Assembly: GCF_036226445.1 (NCBI RefSeq)
Contig: NZ_CP108474.1
Location: forward strand, 5,208,001 to 5,272,000
Direction of reading: 5' to 3'
Length of the DNA stretch: 64,000 nucleotides
From: Streptomyces sp. NBC_01255
GTDB taxonomy: Bacteria; Actinomycetota; Actinomycetes; Streptomycetales; Streptomycetaceae
Position numbers and translations under genes: made by a program. Position 1 is the first letter of the stretch; every line of letters begins with the position of its first letter. This document shows positions 17,388 to 25,168 of this stretch, one piece after another. The notes beneath the pieces were generated by a model. That model worked only from the letters and a program-made list of their open reading frames with translations. It was not told the origin of the DNA and did not search any database.

Positions 17388-17416
17388 GTTCACGAGGGGT
17401 GAACAACGTTCACCCC
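17388..17416. promoter_or_regulatory. cluster of GTTCAC/GTGAAC half-sites upstream of ndh
   Basis: GGGGTGAAC-aac-GTTCACCCC (17396-17416) is a perfect inverted repeat of nine-base arms. A further GTTCAC at 17388 makes a second palindrome with GTGAAC at 17399, and one more GTGAAC is at 17342. Downstream, GTGCGCC (17479-17485) and GGCGCAC (17501-17507) pair. With the Rex-like site and the hairpin these fill the 380-base gap before ndh. The binding regulator is unknown. Confidence 0.5.
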
Positions 17417-17543
17417 CGCACCCCGGTTCCTTTGCACCGTCATGACATGGATCACGTGGGCGGCGGAGTGTAGCAGAGGTGCGCCAGGACCTTGTGAAGG
17501 GGCGCACGAGCAACCCCCCAGGGGTGGGTGGATACTCGATCTC

Positions 17544-18923
17544 ATGAGCACCACGGAGCGTCCCAGGATCCTCGTAGTAGGCGGCGGGTACGTAGGCCTG
17601 TACGCAGCTCGGCGCATCCTCAAGAAGATGCGCTATGCGGAAGCGACCGTCACGGTCGTCGACCCGCGGTCGTACATGACCTACCAGCCCTTCCTGCCCG
17701 AAGCCGCCGCCGGCAGCATCTCGCCGAGGCACGTCGTCGTCCCGCTGCGACGCGTCCTCCCCAAGGCCGAGGTGCTCACCGGTCGGGTCACCACCATCGA
17801 CCAGGACCGCAAGGTCGCCACCGTCGCGCCGCTCGTCGGCGAGGCGTACGAGCTGCCTTTCGACTACCTCGTCATCGCGATGGGCGCGGTCTCCCGCACC
17901 TTCCCGATCCCCGGCCTCGCCGAGCAGGGCATCGGCATGAAGGGCATCGAGGAGGCCATCGGCCTGCGCAACCACGTCCTCGAGCAGCTCGACAAGGCCG
18001 ACTCGACCACCGACGAGGAGGTCCGCCGCAAGGCGCTGACCTTCGTCTTCGTGGGCGGCGGCTTCGCCGGCGCGGAGACCATCGGCGAGGTCGAGGACCT
18101 GGCCCGTGACGCGTCGAAGTACTACCAGAACGTCAAGCGCGAGGACATGCGCTTCGTCCTGGTCGACGCGGCCGACAAGATCCTCCCCGAGGTGGGCCCC
18201 AAGCTCGGCCAGTACGGCAAGGAGCACCTCGAGGGCCGCGGTATCGAGATCTACCTCGAGACCTCGATGGACTCCTGCGTCGACGGCCACGTCGTGCTGA
18301 AGAACGGCCTCGAGGTCGACTCCAACACGATCGTGTGGACCGCCGGTGTGAAGCCGAACCCGGCGCTCTCCCGCTTCGGTCTGCCGCTCGGCCCCCGCGG
18401 CCACGTGGACTGCAACGAGAAGCTCCAGATCAACGGCCTCGACTACGCGTGGGCCGCGGGCGACAACGCCCAGGTGCCGGACATGGTCGGCCGCAAGGCC
18501 GGCAACCCGAACGCCTGGTGCCCGCCGAACGCCCAGCACGCGCTGCGTCAGGCGAAGGTCCTCGGCGACAACGTGGTGGCCGGCATGCGCGGCTTCCCGC
18601 AGGCCGACTACAGCCACGCCAACAAGGGCGCCGTGGCCGGCCTCGGCCTCCACAAGGGCGTCGCGATGATCGTCATGGGCAAGGTGAAGATCAAGCTCAA
18701 GGGCCGTCTCGCCTGGTACATGCACCGCGGCTACCACGGCATGGCCATGCCGACCTGGAACCGCAAGATCCGCGTCTTCGCGGACTGGACCCTCGCGATG
18801 TTCCTCAAGCGCGAGGTCGTCTCCCTCGGCGCCATCGAGACGCCGCGCGAGGAGTTCTACGAGGCCGCCAAGCCCGCCCCCGCCCCGGCCGCGCCGGCGC
18901 AGGAGAAGGCCAAGGCCTCCTAA
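17544..18923 (+). CDS. ndh: type II NADH dehydrogenase (NDH-2)
   Basis: A 459-residue FAD/NAD(P)-binding flavoprotein that passes electrons from NADH to menaquinone without pumping protons. The first dinucleotide fold is ILVVGGGYVGLYAARRIL (10-27), the NADH fold is FVFVGGGFAGAETIGEVEDL (from about 167), and the FAD-binding end is YAWAAGDNAQVPD. The amphipathic C-terminal region ahead of the Ala/Pro-rich tail fits peripheral membrane attachment. A GATACT box at 17531-17536 stands seven bases before ATG 17544, so the mRNA may be leaderless. The upstream Rex-like site suggests induction at high NADH/NAD+. Confidence 0.93.
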   Translation: MSTTERPRILVVGGGYVGLYAARRILKKMRYAEATVTVVDPRSYMTYQPFLPEAAAGSISPRHVVVPLRRVLPKAEVLTGRVTTIDQDRKVATVAPLVGEAYELPFDYLVIAMGAVSRTFPIPGLAEQGIGMKGIEEAIGLRNHVLEQLDKADSTTDEEVRRKALTFVFVGGGFAGAETIGEVEDLARDASKYYQNVKREDMRFVLVDAADKILPEVGPKLGQYGKEHLEGRGIEIYLETSMDSCVDGHVVLKNGLEVDSNTIVWTAGVKPNPALSRFGLPLGPRGHVDCNEKLQINGLDYAWAAGDNAQVPDMVGRKAGNPNAWCPPNAQHALRQAKVLGDNVVAGMRGFPQADYSHANKGAVAGLGLHKGVAMIVMGKVKIKLKGRLAWYMHRGYHGMAMPTWNRKIRVFADWTLAMFLKREVVSLGAIETPREEFYEAAKPAPAPAAPAQEKAKAS

Positions 18924-18950
18924 GGCACCGCAGTACACGCAATACCCCGA

Positions 18951-18986
18951 AAGGGCCGTCCGCCATCCGTGGTGCGGACGGCCCTT
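18951..18986 (+). terminator. ndh terminator
   Basis: AAGGGCCGTCCGC (18951-18963) and GCGGACGGCCCTT (18974-18986) form a perfect 13-base-pair stem with a ten-base loop, about 30 bases after the ndh stop, followed by a TTTT run at 18992-18995. Confidence 0.93.
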
Positions 18987-19094
18987 CGCGTGTTTTGCCG
19001 AGTCGTTGCGCTGCGCCGGGATGGGAAATACCTACGCAGGGTGTTCCCTTGGTGACGAGCATTTCTGGGGCACGAGATCACGGAGGTGTGCACC

Positions 19095-20408
19095 ATGGCC
19101 GACGCCGCGTCGCGGCTGACGACTCTCGCCGAGGAACTCCTCGGAGGACCGCTCCCGGTCCGACTGCGAGCCTGGGACGGCAGCGAAGCCGGCCCCGCGG
19201 GCGCCCCCGTCCTGATCGTCCGTGACCGCCGCGCCCTGCGGAGAATGATCTGGAAGCCCGGCGAACTGGGTCTTGCCCGTGCCTGGGTGGCCGGGGAGCT
19301 CGACGTCGAAGGGGACCTGTACGAGGTCCTGGACCGGATCTCGGGCCTCCTCTGGGAGCGCCCCGAGGACACCAGGAGCCGCCTCACGGCCCTGCGCGAC
19401 TCCGTACGGGACCCGAAGCTCCGCGCCGCCGCCCGCGCCCTGCTCGGGCTCGCCGGGCCGTTCCCGCCCCCGCCGCCGCCCGCCGAGGAGATGCGCGGCC
19501 GCAGCGGCCACAGCCACAGCAGGCGCCGCGACAAGCAGGCGATCAGTCACCACTACGACGTGGGCAACGACTTCTACGAGATCGTCCTCGGCCCGTCCAT
19601 GGTCTACTCCTGCGCCTACTGGACGGAGGACGGGACCCTGGAGGACGCCCAGCGCGACAAACTGGACCTCATCGCCCGCAAGCTGAACCTCACCGAGGGC
19701 GACCGGCTCCTCGACGTGGGGTGCGGCTGGGGCTCCATGGCCCTGCACGCCGCCCGCGAGTACGGCGCCCGGGTCGTCGGCATCACCCTCTCCCGCGAGC
19801 AGGCCGCCTACGCCCGCAAGCGCGTCGCGGACGAGGGCCTCACCGACCTCGTGGAGATCCGCGTCCAGGACTACCGGGACGTCGCGGACGGCCCGTACGA
19901 CGCGATCTCCTCGATCGGCATGGCCGAGCACGTCGGGGCCGTGAAGTACCGGGAGTACGCCGACACGCTGTACGGGCTCCTCAAGCCCGGCGGACGGCTC
20001 CTCAACCACCAGATCTCCCGCCGGCCCGAGCCCGACGAGGAGGCCTACGAGATCGACCCCTTCATCGACGCGTACGTCTTCCCGGACGGCGAACTCGCCC
20101 CCATGGGCCGGACGCTGTCCACCCTGGAGGACGCCGGCTTCGAGGTCCGCGACGTCGAGGCGCTCCGCGAGCACTACGCGCTCACCCTGCGCCGGTGGGT
20201 GGCCAACCTGGAGCGGGAGTGGGACCGCGCGGTCCGGCTCACCTCGCCCGGCCGGGCCAGGATCTGGCGGCTCTACATGGCGGCCTCCGCCGTCTCCTTC
20301 GAACGCAACCGGATCGGCGTGAACCAGTTCCTCGCCGTGAAGACCCCGCTGTCGGGGAAGAGCGGGACGGCGCTGCGGCCGCGCGTCTGGAACGAGAAGA
20401 CGGCCTGA
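19095..20408 (+). CDS. cfa: cyclopropane-fatty-acyl-phospholipid synthase family methyltransferase
   Basis: A 437-residue SAM-dependent enzyme. An N-terminal lipid-binding part of about 150 residues (PVRLRAWDGSEAGP...) is followed by AISHHYDVGNDFYEIVLGPSMVYSCAYW, the CFA synthase hallmark, the SAM motif LLDVGCGWGSMALHAA (from about 206) and later SSIGMAEHVGAVKY, with the active-site Glu. It adds a methylene bridge to unsaturated acyl chains in membrane phospholipids. ATG 19095 is chosen over GTG 19086 because GGAGG lies eight bases before it. It follows ndh after a strong terminator and converges on the ABC permease gene. Confidence 0.92.
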   Translation: MADAASRLTTLAEELLGGPLPVRLRAWDGSEAGPAGAPVLIVRDRRALRRMIWKPGELGLARAWVAGELDVEGDLYEVLDRISGLLWERPEDTRSRLTALRDSVRDPKLRAAARALLGLAGPFPPPPPPAEEMRGRSGHSHSRRRDKQAISHHYDVGNDFYEIVLGPSMVYSCAYWTEDGTLEDAQRDKLDLIARKLNLTEGDRLLDVGCGWGSMALHAAREYGARVVGITLSREQAAYARKRVADEGLTDLVEIRVQDYRDVADGPYDAISSIGMAEHVGAVKYREYADTLYGLLKPGGRLLNHQISRRPEPDEEAYEIDPFIDAYVFPDGELAPMGRTLSTLEDAGFEVRDVEALREHYALTLRRWVANLEREWDRAVRLTSPGRARIWRLYMAASAVSFERNRIGVNQFLAVKTPLSGKSGTALRPRVWNEKTA

Positions 20409-20416
20409 ACACGCCG

Positions 20417-20453
20417 AAGGGCCGGTCTCCCCGCGGCGGGGAGACCGGCCCTT
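20417..20453. terminator. bidirectional terminator between cfa and the ABC permease
   Basis: AAGGGCCGGTCTCCCC (20417-20432) pairs perfectly with GGGGAGACCGGCCCTT (20438-20453) around a five-base loop. The 16-base-pair stem with flanking A and T ends can serve both converging transcripts. Confidence 0.95.
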
Positions 20454-20478
20454 CATACGCACTGCTTTCGCTACTCCG

Positions 20479-23010
20479 CTACTCGGCCTTGATGGCCGAG
20501 AGCATGTTCAGCCGCGCGGCGCTCCGGGCCGGCCACAGGGAGGCGAGGACGCCGACCAGGCCGGCCAGGACCAGGAAGATCCCGATCCGGTCCCAGGGCA
20601 GGACCAGGGAGTAGCCCGGCAGGCTGTCGGCGAAGGTCTCGCCGATGGCCCAGCCGAGGAACGCGCCCAGGCCGATGCCGACGACCGCGCCGAACACCGA
20701 GATGACCACGGCCTCCAGACGGACCATCCGCTTCACACGGCGCCGGTCGAGACCGATCGCCCGCAGCATGCCGATCTCCTGCTGACGCTCGAAGACGGAC
20801 ATTGCGAGGGTGTTGACGACGCCGAGGATGGCGATGAGCAGGGCCATCGCGAGCAGGCCGTAGACGATGTTCAGGAGCAGGTTGATCTGCCCGCCGAAGG
20901 TGTCACGGATGTCCTTCTCGTCCATGATGCTGATGGCCGGGTTGTCGCCCAGCGCCTTCGCCAGCGCCTTCTCGTTGGCGGCCGACGGGCCGCCGTCCGT
21001 CTTCACGAAGATCTGCGGCGTGTAGGCCCGCTGCTCGTGCGCCTTGATGGTCTTGTGGTCGATCAGGACCGGCGAGACGAACTCGCTGTCCTTGTAGACC
21101 GCGCCGATCGTGAGCTTGGCCTTGGCCTTGTCGAGGTACTCGACCGGGACGGTGTCGCCGACCTTCAGGCCGCGCTTCGTCGCGGTCTTCTCCGCGACGG
21201 CGATCTTGCCGTCCTTGAGGGAGCCGAGCGAGCCGGTCACGACGTCGAGCTTGAGGACCTGCTCGACGTCGCCGGGGGTGACGCCGGAGGCCGAGGCGTA
21301 GTCGCCCTTGATCTTCAGGGCGCCGGCCTGCTGCGGGGAGACCGCCGTGACGCCCGCGGCCTTCTCCAGGGCGGCCAGCGCCTCGTCGCCGAGGCTCTCG
21401 CCACTGGCCATGGTGATCATGTAGTCGGCCTTGATCTGGTCGACCGTCATCTTGTCCAGGGCGCTGCCGACGGTCGCGCCGAGCACCGAGAGGCCGGTGA
21501 CCAGGGTCAGACCGATGGCGAGCGCGGAGGCGGTGGCGCCGGTACGGCGCGGGTTGCGGACCGCGTTGAGGCCGGCGAGCTTGCCGGAGACCCCGAAGAC
21601 GCTCACGAAGAGCGGGCGGATCAGGGCGATCACGGGCCGGGACAGGAACGGGATCAGCACGATGACACCGATGAGGGTGACGAAGGCGCCGCCCGCGATG
21701 AGCATGCGGCCCTCGTCGCCGCCCTGGCCGGCGCCGAGCACGATCAGGACGACACCGAGCGCGGTGAGCGCGGCGCCGATGGAGTTCCGCACGACGAGCG
21801 ACTTGCCGCTGGGGGTGGAGTGGACGCTGCTCATGGCGGCGACCGGCGGGATCTTCGCGGCGCGGCGGCCGGGCAGCCAGGCCGCGAGCATCGTGATGAG
21901 GACGCCGACGCCGAAGGCGGCGAGGACGGGGGTGGCTTCGAGGACGAGCGGGCCGCCCGGAACCTTCAGGTCGAAGGCGCTCATGGCCGAGCGGAGACCG
22001 GCGGCGAGACCGATGCCCAGGGCGTAGCCGACGGCCGAGGCGACGAGACCGACGAGACCGGCCTCGGCGAGGACGGAACGGGTGATCTGCTTGCGCGAGG
22101 CACCGACCGCGCGCATCAGCGCCAGTTCCTTGGTGCGCTGCGCGACCAGCATGGTGAAGGTGTTGGAGATCAGGAAGACGCCGACGAAGAGGGCGATGCC
22201 CGCGAAGCCGAGCAGGACCTGGTTGAGGTTGCCGAGGCCGGACTCGATGTCCTTGGCCTGCTGGTCGGCGAGGGCCGCGCCGGTCTGGGCCGTGGCGGAC
22301 TTCGGGACGACCTTCAGGACCTCGGTGAGGATCTTGTCCGCGTCGGTGCCGGGGGCGGCGGTGACGGTCAGGTCCCGGAAGAACCCGGGCTTCAGGTAGA
22401 GCTTCTGGGCGACGGGGGTGTCGAAGAGGATCAGGCTGCCGCCCGCGTTGACGGCGCCGTCCTCGGTCGTGAAGACACCGGAGAGGGTGTACTCCTTCAC
22501 CGGGCCGTTGGTGGCGACGCGGACGCTGTCGCCGACCTTGTAGTCGCCCTTGTCGGCGGTGTCCTTGTCCAGGGCGATCTGACCGGCCTCGACCGGCCCG
22601 TCGCCCGCGGTGAAGGCGTACGCGCGGTCCTTGCCGTCCTTGCCGGGCGCGAAGTTGGTGCCCTTGTTGGACCAGCCGACGCCGATCAGCTTGCCGTCCT
22701 TGTCGGGGACACCGGCGAAGCCGTCGACGCGGGCGGAGACGGAGGCGACGCCGTCGAGCTTCCCGACGCGGTCGACGACCGCCTGCGACAGGCCGGGGGT
22801 CTTCTGGGCCTCCGCGTCGCTCGGGTACATGTTCACGGCGACGGCGACGTCGTCGTAGCTCTTGGCGGACTGGCTGCGGAAGGCGCTGGAGAGGGTGTCG
22901 GTGAAGACGAGGGTGCCGGAGACGAAGGCCACGCCGAGCATCACGGCGAGGACGGTCATCAGCAGTCTCGCCTTGTGCGCGAGGACGTTGCGCAGGGCGG
23001 TACGGAACAT
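20479..23010 (-). CDS. ABC transporter permease (FtsX/MacB type, two-domain)
   Basis: An 843-residue membrane protein with the duplicated FtsX architecture. The first helix LLMTVLAVMLGVAFVSGTLVF is followed by an extracellular MacB-like domain. Helices near 260-400 include LLGFAGIALFVGVFLISNTFTMLVAQR, a second block has LGATVGSALD then another periplasmic domain, and the end has LLNIVYGLLAMALLIAILGVVNTLAMSVFERQQEIGMLRAIG. Such permeases use mechanotransmission to export peptides or lipids or to trigger extracellular enzymes; the substrate is unknown. It lies 69 bases downstream of its ATPase gene in the same operon. Confidence 0.92.
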   Translation of the reverse strand: MFRTALRNVLAHKARLLMTVLAVMLGVAFVSGTLVFTDTLSSAFRSQSAKSYDDVAVAVNMYPSDAEAQKTPGLSQAVVDRVGKLDGVASVSARVDGFAGVPDKDGKLIGVGWSNKGTNFAPGKDGKDRAYAFTAGDGPVEAGQIALDKDTADKGDYKVGDSVRVATNGPVKEYTLSGVFTTEDGAVNAGGSLILFDTPVAQKLYLKPGFFRDLTVTAAPGTDADKILTEVLKVVPKSATAQTGAALADQQAKDIESGLGNLNQVLLGFAGIALFVGVFLISNTFTMLVAQRTKELALMRAVGASRKQITRSVLAEAGLVGLVASAVGYALGIGLAAGLRSAMSAFDLKVPGGPLVLEATPVLAAFGVGVLITMLAAWLPGRRAAKIPPVAAMSSVHSTPSGKSLVVRNSIGAALTALGVVLIVLGAGQGGDEGRMLIAGGAFVTLIGVIVLIPFLSRPVIALIRPLFVSVFGVSGKLAGLNAVRNPRRTGATASALAIGLTLVTGLSVLGATVGSALDKMTVDQIKADYMITMASGESLGDEALAALEKAAGVTAVSPQQAGALKIKGDYASASGVTPGDVEQVLKLDVVTGSLGSLKDGKIAVAEKTATKRGLKVGDTVPVEYLDKAKAKLTIGAVYKDSEFVSPVLIDHKTIKAHEQRAYTPQIFVKTDGGPSAANEKALAKALGDNPAISIMDEKDIRDTFGGQINLLLNIVYGLLAMALLIAILGVVNTLAMSVFERQQEIGMLRAIGLDRRRVKRMVRLEAVVISVFGAVVGIGLGAFLGWAIGETFADSLPGYSLVLPWDRIGIFLVLAGLVGVLASLWPARSAARLNMLSAIKAE

Positions 23011-23079
23011 GGGTGTGTCCTGAAGGAGGGTGGGGCGGGACGGAGGTCGGGGCGGCGTGACGCTTCGGCGTCGCTCGCG

Positions 23080-23850
23080 TCAGCTCGTGCGGCCCTTGGC
23101 GTCGAAGGCCTTCATGCGGTCGAGCACCCCGTCCGCCGTCGGGTGCAGCATCTCGTCGACGATCCGGCCGTCGGCGAGGAAGATCACGCGGTCCGCGTAG
23201 GAGGCGGCGACCGGGTCGTGGGTGACCATGACGACGGTCTGGCCCAGCTCGCGGACCGAGTTGCGCAGGAAGCCCAGGACCTCGGCGCCGGAGCGCGAGT
23301 CCAGGTTTCCGGTCGGCTCGTCACCGAAGATGATCTCGGGGCGGGAGGCCAGGGCGCGGGCCACGGCCACGCGCTGCTGCTGGCCGCCGGAGAGCTCGGT
23401 GGGGCGGTGGCTGAGCCGGGCGGAGAGGCCGAGCATGTCGATGACCTGCTGGACCCATTGCTTGTTGGCCTTGCGGCCCGCGATGTCCATCGGCAGCGTG
23501 ATGTTCTCCAGGGCCGTCAGCGTCGGCAGCAGGTTGAAGGCCTGGAAGATGAAGCCGATCTTGTCCCGGCGGAGCTGGGTGAGCTGCTTGTCCTTGAGGG
23601 TGGAGAGCTCGGTCTCGCCGATCCGCACCGAGCCGGAGGAGAAGGAGTCCAGGCCGGCGACGCAGTGCATCAGGGTCGACTTGCCGGAGCCGGAGGGGCC
23701 CATGATCGCGGTGAACTCGCCCTGCCGGAAGTCGACGGTGACGTGGTCGAGCGCGACCACCTGGGTCTCGCCCTGTCCGTAGACCTTCGAGAGATCCGTG
23801 GCGCGGGCGGCCACCGCGGTGGCACGGGACACGGTGGGGGTGGTGGTCAC
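23080..23850 (-). CDS. ABC transporter ATP-binding protein (MacB/LolD type)
   Basis: A 256-residue ATPase: Walker A GPSGSGKST at 51-59, Q-loop FQAFNLLPTLTALEN, signature LSGGQQQR at 153-160, Walker B IIFGDEPTGNLD at 173-184 and H-loop His211. The DEPTGNLD and FNLLP sequences are those of the MacB/LolD/FtsE group, matching the FtsX-type permease downstream. GTG 23850 is chosen because GGAG stands eight bases upstream; longer starts would add a non-conserved leader. It would energise the neighbouring permease. Confidence 0.94.
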   Translation of the reverse strand: MTTTPTVSRATAVAARATDLSKVYGQGETQVVALDHVTVDFRQGEFTAIMGPSGSGKSTLMHCVAGLDSFSSGSVRIGETELSTLKDKQLTQLRRDKIGFIFQAFNLLPTLTALENITLPMDIAGRKANKQWVQQVIDMLGLSARLSHRPTELSGGQQQRVAVARALASRPEIIFGDEPTGNLDSRSGAEVLGFLRNSVRELGQTVVMVTHDPVAASYADRVIFLADGRIVDEMLHPTADGVLDRMKAFDAKGRTS

Positions 23851-24172
23851 GAGGGGGACTCCTGTCACTGCGGGGCTGCTGCGGGAACCCCTCCATCGTG
23901 TCGAGCGTTCCGGCCCGGGACGTCCGTCCACGTGCCCGTTCTCGGGGCAGTCTCGAGTCGGACCGGAGCCCCCGATCCTCCTCCTGAGGTATGACGGTGT
24001 CCCTGAGAGACCGCTTCGAGCCGACGTGACAGACGTGCGACGACTTTTCGTCATTCCCGTGGGCTCGGCTTTGCGCCTGCGACCCCCGTCACAGTTCGGC
24101 GAAAAGCCCCTCACCTGCACTGACGAACCCTCAGGCGTCAATAAAATAAGACAACATCGGGCTGATCTTCCG
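23851..24172. other. upstream region of the ABC operon and bldA
   Basis: This 379-base gene-free stretch (to 24229) holds the leftward ABC promoter and the rightward bldA promoter. CCTGAG occurs twice in direct orientation (23983-23988 and 24002-24007, 19 bases apart) around a GTATGACGG word, a layout typical of response-regulator sites. An unusually A/T-rich island AATAAAATAAGACAAC (24140-24155) precedes the bldA promoter. No open frame here looks coding. Confidence 0.45.
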
Positions 24173-24201
24173 CTGAACGAGGGAAGGGGCCCGGATAGGC
24201 T
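24173..24201 (+). promoter_or_regulatory. bldA promoter
   Basis: CTGAAC (24173-24178) and TAGGCT (24196-24201) with a 17-base spacer give a reasonable housekeeping promoter. Transcription would start near 24208, some 20 bases before the mature tRNA 5' end. Confidence 0.6.
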
Positions 24202-24229
24202 CCTGTGCCAACGCGGAGCTTCGCGGAAC

Positions 24230-24316
24230 GCCCGGATGGTGGAATACGCAGACACGGCGAGCTTAAACCTCGCTGGCCTTCGGGCCGTACCGGTTCAAGT
24301 CCGGTTCCGGGCACCA
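24230..24316 (+). tRNA. bldA: tRNA-Leu (anticodon UAA), the bldA tRNA
   Basis: The sequence folds as a class II tRNA: acceptor GCCCGGA (24230-24236) with TCCGGGC (24306-24312), encoded CCA at 24314-24316, anticodon stem GCGAG/CTCGC enclosing the loop CTTAAAC, so the anticodon is TAA, a long variable arm, and T-arm GGTTCAAGTCC. It reads the leucine codon UUA. In Streptomyces this is the only efficient UUA-reading tRNA; bldA mutants lack aerial growth and many antibiotics because TTA codons are confined mainly to developmental and secondary-metabolism genes. Confidence 0.97.
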
Positions 24317-24318
24317 CC

Positions 24319-24348
24319 CCGGGCCGCAGGCGAGTGCCTGGGGCCCGG
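24319..24348 (+). terminator. bldA terminator hairpin
   Basis: CCGGGCC (24319-24325) with GGCCCGG (24342-24348), and inside it CAGGC (24327-24331) with GCCTG (24336-24340) around a GAGT loop, with one G-G mismatch between the two helices. It starts three bases after the CCA end. Confidence 0.8.
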
Positions 24349-24363
24349 AACAGTCCCCTCTGT

Positions 24364-24987
24364 TCAGCTCGGCAGGTGCTCCAGCAGCCAGGAGCCGAGC
24401 TCCTTGGAGAGCAGGGCGGAGCCGGGGTCGGACCCGTCGGTCTTCGACTCGTCGAACGCCTCGACGTCGATCTCGCTCGCGGCGCCGCCGCCGATCAGAC
24501 CGAGCTTGAGGGGCCTCACCGGCCAGTTGCCGTACCGGTCCAGGCGGTCGGCCTCGTCTCCTTCCGCGGGCGCGGTGCCGTCGTGGGAGAAGTAGGCCGC
24601 GGTCTGGTGGTCCATTCGCTGTGTCTCCAGCTTGGCGAGCGTGTAGCGGGCGGCCAGGGCGCCGCGTCCGGTGCCGCCGACGGTCAGCGGGGTGCTGCCC
24701 AGGCGCTCCGCGATCGTGCGCAGGACGACCTCCGTGACGGTGCCGCTGTGACGGTCCAAGGTGTCGTCGGCGGTCAGGCCGACGAGGATCAGGTCGCGGC
24801 CGCTCGCGTGCAGCTCCGCGAGGAGCGCGTACGAGCCGTCGTCGACGCTCGCGGTCAACGCGTCGAGGTCGGTGCCGGAGTCCCCGACGAGGATCACAGG
24901 CTTCTGGATGCCCTTGTGGCCGGGCGCCAGGAAGACCCGGGCCTTGCCTACGGGCAGCTTCCATTCGGTGGTCGGTGCGGTGGCCAT
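24364..24987 (-). CDS. hypothetical protein, possible degenerate alpha/beta-hydrolase fold
   Basis: A 207-residue soluble protein beginning MATAPTTEWKLPVGKARVFLAPGHKGI. The pattern of strands and helices (PVILVGDSGTDLDALT, RDLILVGLTADD, STPLTVGGTGRGALAARYTLAKLE) resembles an alpha/beta hydrolase, with GGTGRG where a G-x-S-x-G elbow would be, so a Thr seems to replace the nucleophile. A C-terminal segment RPLKLGLIGGGAASEIDVEAFDE follows. The fold call is an inference from pattern only. ATG 24987 has GGGAGAG just upstream. It is convergent with bldA and divergent from the Bax-inhibitor gene. Confidence 0.6.
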   Translation of the reverse strand: MATAPTTEWKLPVGKARVFLAPGHKGIQKPVILVGDSGTDLDALTASVDDGSYALLAELHASGRDLILVGLTADDTLDRHSGTVTEVVLRTIAERLGSTPLTVGGTGRGALAARYTLAKLETQRMDHQTAAYFSHDGTAPAEGDEADRLDRYGNWPVRPLKLGLIGGGAASEIDVEAFDESKTDGSDPGSALLSKELGSWLLEHLPS

Positions 24988-25168
24988 CAGCTCTCCCGAG
25001 GGGGCGGGTACATGTACGGGAGGAGCGTCGCGGAGCGGTGGGCTCCGGAGTGGGGGAAGATCGAAATCTTCCGGGAAAAGATCCTCCCCGAGCACTAGGG
25101 AGTTTCTTTTGCCTACGCATTACCCTTGACGCAAGGCCGCGCCGTGCGGTCTGCCATGGAGGAGTGAG

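Noticed and set aside
17388..17416. PhoP box reading of the GTTCAC repeats
   Set aside because: PhoP units are direct repeats spaced by 11 bases; here the sites are inverted or spaced by 20.
16161..18938. A 925-codon open frame on the minus strand across ppx and ndh
   Set aside because: It is an antisense shadow of well-supported plus-strand genes; the high GC keeps alternate frames open. Its product is Arg/Ser/Ala-rich with no domain.
21037..23994. A 985-codon plus-strand frame opposite the ABC genes
   Set aside because: It mirrors the permease and ATPase genes, whose proteins have clear motifs; the antisense product is Gly/Asp/Val-rich without domains.
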